From CAYJLW01 sp964370965 (GTDB lineage: Bacteria; Actinomycetota; Acidimicrobiia; UBA2766): DNA of 38,301 nt. Within the stretch, counting starts at the first letter, position 1. Each line of letters starts with the position of its first letter. Positions 7,325 to 16,000 of the stretch are shown here, one piece after another. The stretch covers positions 1-38,301 of the forward strand of contig CAYJLW010000040.1 of the NCBI GenBank assembly GCA_964370965.1, written 5' to 3'. Under the pieces are notes generated by a model. That model was given only the letters and a program-made list of their open reading frames with translations, was not told where the DNA came from and searched no databases. The position numbers and the translations under genes were made by a program.

Positions 7325-10147
7325 TCACGGGGCGTCACCCGCCGCTTCGACGTCGACCCGGGTCGTGCGGTCGAAGGGCGCCGGTTGCCACTGGAACGGC
7401 GTGTAGCGCAGGTGCCCCCAGACTGCGAGGTGGAGCCACTTCACCATGCCCGCCTCGACCTGGGTGCCGTCGCCCCAGCCCTCGAACCCGTACGGCTCCC
7501 AGGCGGCGTAGAGGATCACTTGGCCGGGCCGCACGGTCGGGGAGAGCCGGGCCCGCACCACGAAGGACCCCAGGTCGTTGTGGACGCGCACCCGGACGTC
7601 GTCATCGATGCCCTTCGCGGCGGCCACGGCGCTGTTCACGACGAGAGTGGGGTGGGCACGGGTCGTCTGCAGCAGCAGCGGGTTCGTGGCGTTGCAGGCG
7701 TGGATGCTCCAGCGGGGATGCCCTCCCGTGAGCACGAACTCGCGTCCTGGCCCGCCGGTCCCCGGCGCCGGCTTGTGGGTGGGAAGCTCCTCGCCGGCCT
7801 CGATGAACCAGGGGTGGTCGACGTAGAAGGTCGCCCGGCCCGTCAGGGTGGGATACGGGAGGCCCCTCTCGATTCGCCACGCGTGGGCCGAGAACGTGGT
7901 GTCGGGGTCGTGGGGGGCGCCGACGGCCTGCGCGGTCGGGAACGCCCCGGAGCCGACGATGGGCTCCCAGCCTCTCTCGCGGAGCTTGGCGAGGGAGGAG
8001 TCCTCGGCGATGACGCCCGACAGCGCGGTGTCGCGGACGAGCTCGTCGACCATGGCCTCGTCCGACGCGAGGGCGCCGTCGAGGGTGAAGGACTCGAAGA
8101 GGTCGGCGAGACGCCGGCGGCGCACGCGGCCGACCCGGCGCTCCCCCATTCCCCGTTCGACGGCGCGCCGCGCGATCGCCGCGCAGAGGCCGCCGAATAT
8201 CTGCCAGTCGCTGCGGGCCTCACCGGCCGGTTCCACGGCCTTGTCGGAGAACACCAGCTCGTGGGAGTGCGACACCGGGTACTGCAGGTTGACACGCTCG
8301 GCTTCGTGGGCTGCGGGCAGGATCACGTCGGCGTGCAGCCCCGCCGTGTTGATGCGGTTGTCGATCGAGACGACCAGGGAGAGCTGCGGCCAGAGGTTCT
8401 CGAGCAGCGTGCGGCCGCCCCCCCGGGTGCGGCGGAGAGCGTTCGTGCCCGCCTCGATGAGGACCCGGGGCGTCTGGTCGGCGCGGGGGCGCACCAGCAT
8501 GTTCCACTCGGGAAGGGCCTCCTCGACGTACTCCCGGAAGGGCCGGGGGCTGGCGCCCCAGTCGGCATTCTCGAAGATGGGCCCGTACCCGCAGTGGTTC
8601 AGCCAGAAGAAGAACGGCGGGGTCGTCGACGCCTGCGTGGCGGCGAGGTGGATGAGCTGGTGGAACGCGGTCGCCGGGTAGTACTGGAGGCCGTCCTCGT
8701 CGACATGGGTCGCCAGCGACCTCACCATGGCCTCGACCCGCCCGCGGGCCTCTTCGGCGGCCTCGAGGCCTGCGCGTTCCTTCATCTCGATGAGGTACGC
8801 GCCCTCGAAGGACCACCCGCAGAGAGTGTCGTGGCCGGTGCCCTTCCTGCCCCAGTTCCCGGTGAGGGCGAGGAGGAGGTTCATGGCCCGCTCCATGAGG
8901 TCGCCGTGGTAGTGCTTGGCCGTGTCGAAACCCTCGTGGAGCTTGGTCTTCTTCGCCGCCACCTTGCGGGCGAGCGTCCGGATCGTGTCCGGGTGCACGC
9001 CGCAGTCGGCCGTCACCGCTTCAGGAGCGTAGGACCCGAGGCGTTCGGCGAGGAGCTCGAACGCCGGGGACACCTCGACTCCGGAGCCGTCCTTCAGCGT
9101 CACGCCGAAAGACCCGCTCAGGGGCGGCGGGAAGTCGAACCCCAGACGGTCGTCGGCGACGAGGTGTGGGGCGCCGTCCCCGGGATGCCACACGTAGAAG
9201 CGGTCCTGCGAGCCGCCCTTCTCCAGGTCGCCCTGGCGCAGCAGTGTCCGTGTGTCGGTGCGCACGAGGAGGGAGAGGTCGGTCTGCGTGCGCACGAAGT
9301 CCTCGTCGACGAGGCCCTCGTCGAGGATCACCTTGCACATGGCGAGGCCCAGAGCGGCGTCTCCGCCGGGGACGACCGGGACGAAGTAGTCGGCGTGGGG
9401 AGCCGAAGGGCTGAAGTCCGGGGCGATGAGTACGACTTCGGCGCCGCGGTAGCGGGCCTCGGCGAGGTAGTGGAAGAACGGGATGCGCGTGTACGCGGGG
9501 TTGGCGTGCCAGACGAGGACGAGCTCGGAGAGGAACGTGTCCTCGGCGGTCGAGCTTGCGCCCATCGTGCCGAACGTGAGGATGTGCCCGGCGGGCACGT
9601 CGTTCACGGTGGCGTTGCCGTCGAGGGACACGCAACCCAGCGTGTTGGAGAAGCGCATGTACCCGCCGATGGTGAGCATGCCGCCCTCGGGGCCCTCGTC
9701 GACGAGGACGGCTTCGGGGCCGGATTCCTCGACGGCGTCGAGGACGGCGTCGGCCACGAGCGTGTCGGCCTCGTCCCAGGAGATGCGCTCCCATTGCCCG
9801 GAGCCCCTGGGGCCGCTGCGGCGCAACGGATACAGGACCCTGTCGCCCGAGGCGATCTGGGCGCTCCAAGCGGCACCCTTCTGGCAGCCCATCGGGTTGC
9901 GGTCGGGCACGTCGGCCTCGGTCTGGGGGAAGACGCCGGACTGCTCCTCGAAGCGCACCTTCCCCTCACCGGCGAAGACCCGGTAGGAGCATGTGGCGAT
10001 GCAGTTCGTGCAGTGCGAACCCCACGTGACCCGGTCGTAGGCGAAGCGGCGGCGGTAGGCGTCGGCCGTGGGGTTGGCCGTGTCCGTGCGTGAGGACGGG
10101 ACCGGCGCGTGGGGCAGCGCCGTGTCCGGCTCGATGGTGTCGACCAC
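7325..10147 (-). CDS. Molybdopterin oxidoreductase, catalytic subunit of the type II DMSO reductase group (orphan)
   Basis: The 940-residue protein binds molybdo-bis(pyranopterin guanine dinucleotide). Near the N-terminus a [4Fe-4S] site reads H45-x3-C49-x3-C53-x34-C88. A His in place of the first Cys is typical of the NarG/ethylbenzene dehydrogenase/selenate reductase (type II) group. An extra Cys46 follows the His. The putative Mo ligand is Asp183 in VNDVPAG, corresponding to the Asp-x-Pro of type II enzymes. The C-terminal pterin-binding domain is present (FVLTGGHPRWSIH..., then LRYTPFQW). There is no Tat or Sec signal, so it appears cytoplasmic. The usual FeS (beta), cytochrome b (gamma) and chaperone (delta) genes are absent on both sides. 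GTG 10147 is preceded by GAGGAGAGG at good spacing. The substrate is unknown. Oxidation or hydroxylation of a hydrocarbon-like compound is one guess, given the epoxide hydrolase-like neighbour. Confidence 0.88.
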   Translation of the reverse strand: MVDTIEPDTALPHAPVPSSRTDTANPTADAYRRRFAYDRVTWGSHCTNCIATCSYRVFAGEGKVRFEEQSGVFPQTEADVPDRNPMGCQKGAAWSAQIASGDRVLYPLRRSGPRGSGQWERISWDEADTLVADAVLDAVEESGPEAVLVDEGPEGGMLTIGGYMRFSNTLGCVSLDGNATVNDVPAGHILTFGTMGASSTAEDTFLSELVLVWHANPAYTRIPFFHYLAEARYRGAEVVLIAPDFSPSAPHADYFVPVVPGGDAALGLAMCKVILDEGLVDEDFVRTQTDLSLLVRTDTRTLLRQGDLEKGGSQDRFYVWHPGDGAPHLVADDRLGFDFPPPLSGSFGVTLKDGSGVEVSPAFELLAERLGSYAPEAVTADCGVHPDTIRTLARKVAAKKTKLHEGFDTAKHYHGDLMERAMNLLLALTGNWGRKGTGHDTLCGWSFEGAYLIEMKERAGLEAAEEARGRVEAMVRSLATHVDEDGLQYYPATAFHQLIHLAATQASTTPPFFFWLNHCGYGPIFENADWGASPRPFREYVEEALPEWNMLVRPRADQTPRVLIEAGTNALRRTRGGGRTLLENLWPQLSLVVSIDNRINTAGLHADVILPAAHEAERVNLQYPVSHSHELVFSDKAVEPAGEARSDWQIFGGLCAAIARRAVERGMGERRVGRVRRRRLADLFESFTLDGALASDEAMVDELVRDTALSGVIAEDSSLAKLRERGWEPIVGSGAFPTAQAVGAPHDPDTTFSAHAWRIERGLPYPTLTGRATFYVDHPWFIEAGEELPTHKPAPGTGGPGREFVLTGGHPRWSIHACNATNPLLLQTTRAHPTLVVNSAVAAAKGIDDDVRVRVHNDLGSFVVRARLSPTVRPGQVILYAAWEPYGFEGWGDGTQVEAGMVKWLHLAVWGHLRYTPFQWQPAPFDRTTRVDVEAAGDAP

Positions 10148-10350
10148 GGTGCCCTCTCCTCGGCAGGCGCTGGTGGCGGCTCGTGCCCGTCGGTCCCCCC
10201 CCGGGGCCGCCCCGCCGGCGGGTGCTCGCCGGGGTTCGCACCTTAGACGGCTGGGGGGCGACCCGGGAAGCGCCCGGCTCCCTGGCGGCGCTCATTCGGG
10301 TGCCGATGCGTCGGGGGGAACCCTCTCTCTGGGAGCGGGCGTGACGGCGG

Positions 10351-10382
10351 TCGAAGGCCCGTCGAAGGTCGTTCGAAGGCCC
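10351..10382 (+). repeat. Three direct repeats TCGAAGG(C/T)C with 11-bp period
   Basis: TCGAAGG occurs at 10351, 10362 and 10373, each starting exactly 11 bp after the last. The first and third copies extend to TCGAAGGCCC. The array ends 43 bp before the start of the giant secreted protein gene (10426), inside the 278-bp divergent region shared with the molybdenum enzyme gene. A spacing of about one helical turn suits an activator or repressor binding on one DNA face. The remainder of 10148-10425 is GC-rich, and I recognise no clear -10/-35 pair in it. Confidence 0.5.
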
Positions 10383-10425
10383 CCGGGTTTGGATGGCCCC
10401 CTACCGGTTCCCGGAGGGGGTCGTC

Positions 10426-13006
10426 ATGAACCACGGACGTCGTCGGAGAAGTGCGCGCTGGGTGGGTGGGCTGCTGAGCGCGCTCACGCTGGCGGTGTTG
10501 GCCGTGGCCGGCCCCCGCTGGGGCGGCGCCGGGGAGGCGGCGGGGGACCCGGGGTTCCTCCTGGGGTGCCCCGCGCCCCCGTCGCCGCCCGGCGCGGCGG
10601 CGCCTTCGTCGGCGGTGACGGGGGCGAAGCTCGTGGGCGAGGGCGCTGTCGTGGACTGGGTCCGGGCGGACGGATCGACGGGGCAGAAGACCTTCCCGCT
10701 GGACGAGGTCCTCCTCTCCCTGCTCTTCAAGACCCCGAAGCCCTTCGACACCGACGCCGACGGGGCGCCCGACATGACCCTCGCCGTGACGGGGGGCCTT
10801 CTGATACCCAGCCTCGAGGGTGTCACCGGGACCCTGCTGCAGGACGTCGTGGACACCTTCAAGTCGGAGCTCTCGCCCTGGAACCTGGGCTGGGTGGCCG
10901 GCTTCAAGTGGCTCCGGGTCGAGATCGGCCGCGTCCCCGGGGCGCCCGACACAGGGGTCGTGGACGCCGCCACCGGTCTCGACCTCGAGCTCACCCTCGC
11001 CGACGGCTCCACGACCGTGAAGCCGGTCCGGATCGGCCTCCGCAAGGACGGGTCCGCCCCGGCGGACGGGTTCGTCTTCCCCGACGCCTTCGGCCTCTCC
11101 CTGCACATGGCGTCCCCGGTGGACGCGGCCGACGTCACGATGTTGCGGGCCGAGGTCGACTACGAGGGGGTCGCCGAGGCCGACCAGCCCGGGACCGAGC
11201 TCTATCTCATGTCCGGTACGGCCCTGGACTTGCGTCTCGGCTGGAGCGGGCACACCCCCAAGGAGTTCGCGTTCGGCGACATGCAGCGCTGCTTCCCGAA
11301 CCTGGGCGACTGGGGCACACAGCCGGAGAACCCGTACAACTACCTGGTGCTCGCCCGCTCCGGCGGGCCCGGCACCACCGCCCCCGGGGCCCACCTCGAC
11401 ATCGTGAGCGGCGCCGGTGAGGGCACGGACGGGGCCGCCGAGCTCGCCGTGGGCGCCGACGTCAAGGCGATGCCGGTCATGTTCGACGCCATGCTGAAGA
11501 AGGACGTCGTGCGCCTGCATCGTCGCATCGACAAGGACGAGGACAGCGGGCTTCCCGTCGGCGACGTCTCACCGGACCTGTCCTTCACGTACGCCTCGGC
11601 GACGCAGGGGGAGGAACCCGGGTACCTGGAGATGGACGCCAAGGCTCTCACGGAGTGGGCCGTCCTGAAGATGCAGGACCTCGAGGACGGCACCCTGGGT
11701 GACGTCGACGTGCGCTTCTGCGACGGCTCCGGCGGCGAGGACCTCTGCGCGGCCGCCACGGGGGGCCCCGCCGTCGTGCAGTTCCGGTACCAGAACCACC
11801 TTCCCGACGGCGGCGCCGATCCGCTCGCTCCCCTTCCGGGGGCGGAGCACTACGTCGCCTATGACTCCCTGCAGCCCGGGGCGGACCCCGCCGCCGAGCG
11901 CTACCGGGTGGCCGGTCGCCTCGTCCGGCCCGAACAGGTCACTTTCACCGAGGAGCCCTCGGCCCCGCCGGCGGGAGCCTTCAAGGTCACGTCACGCGTC
12001 GCAGACGGCGCTGTCAACGAGGAGGTCGCCGTCCACGTCGACACGGACGACACCGCCGCGCCGGACGGGGAACACCTCCAGGTCGAGGGCGTCGTGGACA
12101 CGCTCCCGAAGACCCTCGAGGCGACCTATGCCACGGACCCCGCTGCGGGCGAGAGCCTGGCGGTGGCGTACCAGGCGGCGTCGCACACGGGCCTGGCGGC
12201 GAAGATCACCCGCACGAAGGAGATCGGCCCCTTCGCCCTCGCCCAGACGCACGCTGACGTCGCCTTCGCCGAGGCCGACGGGGGCGCCCCCACGGCGTTC
12301 ACGTTCCACATGCTCCAGCCCGCCGGAGACACTCTCGACCGGGTGCAGTGGACCGCCGACGGCCCGGCCACGCTGACCGTGAACGGGATCTCCTTCCAGG
12401 ACGTCGGCCTGGGTGCCGTCCCCAGCCTCCAGGGCACCCACCTCCGGGGCAGGATCGCCGATCTCCCCGGGCAGGCCACGATCGACGCCCGCGAGGGGAT
12501 CGACGACTCCGTGGGCGTCGACGTCCGCTTCTGCGCCGGGGCCGTCTGGGGTGATCCCGGTTGCGACGCGGCGACCGCGCCGGCGGCGGCCGCCGTCGAA
12601 GTCGTCGCCCAGAACTTCCCGTTCGGCGAGGCCGTCGACCTCCCGCCGCTTCCGGCCGCCCAGCGCTGGGTCGGCTACGCCGCCTTGGGTGAGGGCGACG
12701 CCAAGAGGTGGCGCGCCGGCGGGGCACTCAACGGCGTCCAGCACCTCGGCTTGTCGTCGGACCCGGTGGCGCCGGTCCTGCCCACGAGCGCGAGCCTCAC
12801 GATCCAGACCAAGGCGCCCCAGGGGGCGCCGAACAGCGACGTCGCCCTGCAGTACCACCTGCGCGACGACGCCGGTGTCACGACGGTCGGGGGCACGATC
12901 GACGCCCTGCCCGCCGACGTGGAACGCATCGCCGTCGCCAACGTCGTCTCTGACACGGAGACCACGCTCTTGACCTACGAGGCCGACGCCGGCGTCGAGC
13001 GCGCCC
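10426..13006 (+). CDS. Giant secreted repeat protein, N-terminal part (interrupted by assembly gap)
   Basis: ATG 10426 follows the ribosome binding site GGAGGGGG. The first residues form a signal peptide: basic MNHGRRRRSARW, hydrophobic GGLLSALTLAVLAVAG, and cleavage probably near AGEAAG. About 860 residues are readable before the gap. The mature part is Asp/Gly/Pro-rich, beta-type and soluble. A repeat begins at VDVRFC (11704) and again at VDVRFC (12517), 271 residues apart. Each unit has a Cys pair about 8-10 residues apart (RFCDG..EDLC, RFCAG..DPGC), then a segment like LPG.EHYVAYDSL / LPAAQRWVGYAAL, then a RVAGRL / RAGGAL strand. Paired cysteines suggest disulfides outside the cell. No catalytic motif is recognised; a surface or extracellular structural role is inferred. 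The gene continues after the gap in a different frame (see 13083-17477). Confidence 0.85.
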
Positions 13007-13082
13007 NNNNNNNNNNCCCCCCTCCCCCCCCCCCCCCCCCCACCCCCCCCCCGCCCCCGCGGGGGGGGGGGCCGCCGCCGGC
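13007..13082. other. Assembly gap (10 N) plus poly-C/poly-G junk inside a coding region
   Basis: Positions 13007-13016 are N. They are followed to about 13078 by almost pure C, then a run of G, unlike any flanking sequence. Readable protein stops in frame 1 just before and resumes in frame 3 at about 13083. The repeat unit starting at 12517 is followed by the next at 13326, a distance of 809 nt against 813 nt for the previous pair. The true missing stretch is therefore probably close in length to what is drawn here, and its content is unreliable. Homopolymer artefact and gap filling explain this better than biology. Confidence 0.9.
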
Positions 13083-16000
13083 GCCGCCGCGGTCGAGACC
13101 GGGGGTCCCGATGCCACCGAGACGACGGGCACGCTCCAGGCCCAGGTTCCCGCGAGCTTCTCCGCCGTGCTCACGACGGTGCCCGGCACCGGGGACAAGC
13201 GCTTCCTCTGGATCGGCAGCGACCCGGTGCCCGAGTTCGCGCTCTCCCTGCAGGCGACCGGGGCGGCGGGCGGGAGCCCGCTGGGTGTGGACATCCATGT
13301 AGGGGAGATGCCCACGAAGGCCAACGTCGACGTGCGGTACTGGCCCGACGGCGCCCTCCAGACCCTCGACGCGGCCTTCTGCGAGGGGACCTGGCTCACG
13401 CCGGCCTGCGACGGCGCGGCTCCCGGGGCGGCGGGCGACGCCCGTGTCGTCGCTCACCGACACCCCGGGGGACCCCCGCCCTTCGCCGCGGACCTCCCCG
13501 ACGGCGACAAGGCGTGGGTGGCTTACGACGCGCGTGACGCCGACGGGGACGGCCCTGCGCCGGCGGCGTGGCGCGCCGGCGGAGAGCTCCGCCAGGTCCG
13601 GCGCCTCACGCTTGCTGGGGTGGCGGGCGACGTCGCGAAGCTGCTCGGCCTCGACGGGGTCGGGGTCGTCGACGTCGACGTCACCACCGTCGAAGGCGCC
13701 AACCCCGAGGTGATCCTCCGCCTCGACGACGACAGCGTCCACCCCGTGGCCGACCCCGCCGATCCCGCGAAGACGCTGGGTGCCGGCGGGCGCCTCCACG
13801 TCGAAGGGCCCCTGGCGCCGCTCCCCGCCCACATGACGGTCAAGGCGTCGCGCTTCGAGAAGTTCTCCGATCCGAAACCGGAGAACAACGGCACCCTGCT
13901 CGTCCTCAGCGGCGCAGCCTCGTCGGATACGACGCTGGACGTCACGTTCCTCAGCGAGCTGCCGAACGGGGTGCGCGACGTCGACGGCGAGATCCTGTTC
14001 TCGCCGGGTGGCGGAGGCGTCGGGGTCCCGCCCGAGTGGGACCTCACCTTCGGGACCGGAGAGTTCTGCGCCGGCGTCGACTTCGACACGGGCGGCGATT
14101 CCCCGGAGCTGGGGTCGCGCCGGGGCTGTCTCGACTGGGAGGCGGACGACCGGACCCATCTGGAAGGCGGGCTGAGCTACATCACCGGCGATCCCGACCG
14201 GCCAGAGCGCTACCGGGTGTTCACGAACTCCGTGCTCCCCACGGACCTCACCGCCCAGTGGCGCCCGGACGGCACCGAGCTGCGCCACATGGAGGCGCAC
14301 ACGAACTGCACGCTGCTGAACTCCCTGACCCGCGTGCCCGGAGACGGGGGCAGCCGCTCCGGCTCTGACGGCGGCGAGGCCGGCGGGAGGGGCGGTCCCG
14401 CCCACGGCGGTGCATTCTGCGACGACGTCGACGTGAAGCTCCTCCGCCTCCCCCAGGCCGACCCCGTGGGGATCGACTACCTCGCGGACCCGCCGCTGGC
14501 GGTTCCCCACGACCCGGCCGACGGCGTCTTCCCCGAGTTCACGGCGGCGCCCGAGGGGCTCACCGTGGGCATCGTGTCCGACTCGGACTGGGGTGCCCGG
14601 GTGCACGTCACGGATCTCACGGACGTGTCCTACACGCGCATCGACACGGGCGACCGCGACGTCACCGACATCTGCGTGGAGGCCCTGCCCACCGCGAACG
14701 CCTTCGCCGCCGGGCTGTTCCACCACAAGCTCCCGGGTCTGGAGCGGCCGCTGTACGTCGACGGCGTGCTCTCCACCCGTCCCACCCGGGTCGGCCTCCG
14801 CCTCGACCCCCAGGTGAAGCCGAACAGCGCCGACGTGGCGCCCCTCGCCTGGCTGAGCCTCTTGAAGTGCCACCCGGATCCGGCCGCGGATCTGCCGGAC
14901 CCGGACGCGCCCGCGCAGGTGTCAGACGTGAAGGCCGACCTCCGGGTCCGGGCCGGCGACGAGGACTACCTGCAGCAGCTCGTGGCGACGCGACCTGCCG
15001 ACCGGACCCCGGAGCGACCCGACGGGATCGACGTCCACGTCCAGACCCAGACGGCGGCCACGGCGCCGCCGCCGGGACTGACCCCGATCTCCCGGGTCGG
15101 CGTCGATGCCACGGCGAAGGTCGTCGTGGCCGACCATCTCGTCGTCTACCCGGTCGACCTCCGGCGCTGCGTCGGGTCGATGCCCGCCCTGGACTACATG
15201 TTCTGCCACAAGGGCTTCCACTACGAGCCCGACGACACCACCGAGGCGTCCGTCAAGGTCCTCTCCACCCTCAAGAGCCTCGGCCACCTCCGAGTCGAGG
15301 TCCGCACCCACCACGCCGACACCGGCGTCACGGACACGACGGCCGTCGACGCCCTCGACGACCTCCCGGGGAGCTTCGCCGGGAGCTTCTCGCTCCGGTC
15401 GACTGCGCGCCTGCACGTCGACCGCCTCGGCCTCGCCTTCGGCGGGCTCGCGAACCCGGCGCCGGACCTGGGGTCGCTCCAGGCCGAGTACTGGGACGGC
15501 GCGACTCCCGCCCACAAGTTCGGCATCGACGACGAGGCGCACAGGTGGCCCAACATCCGGGTGCGCATCGACGACGTGGGCCCGAAGCTCGCCGCCCGCG
15601 CCACGAGCTACGCGCCCGAGCCGCCGAACAGGTTCCCGCTCCCCCAGGCCTACGCCACCGACGACTGCTCCGTGAAGTTCCGCGACCCGGGCGTCGGGCC
15701 CGCCCTCGAGTACGTCGACGCCACCGTCGACGCCAAGGGCAAGGGCGACAACCTCGACCTCACCGCCCGGATGCTCGACGGGGGCCGCAGCGCCCTGCAG
15801 CTCTCCAGCGGCGGCGACAACACCGTCGACGCCACCGTCGACGCCAAGATCGTCCGCATCCAGAGGCACCTCGTCGTGGACGAAGAGAACGGCCACGGCG
15901 AAGCCTGCATCGACGGCGACCTGCCCCTGTCGCTGCAGGCCCAGGGGGTTCACCGGGTGCGGCTCAGCAACGACGGCGTGGAGTGGCTCCTCGGGCGCGA

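Noticed and set aside
6377..10093. A 1,238-codon open frame on the plus strand
   Set aside because: It runs antisense to the molybdenum enzyme and hydrolase. Its product is a Gly/Val/Glu/His-rich shadow with no motif, as expected opposite high-GC coding sequence.
13017..13078. Poly-C/poly-G stretch read as a Pro-rich linker or structured DNA
   Set aside because: It touches the run of N and breaks the reading frame. An assembly or sequencing artefact is the simpler explanation.
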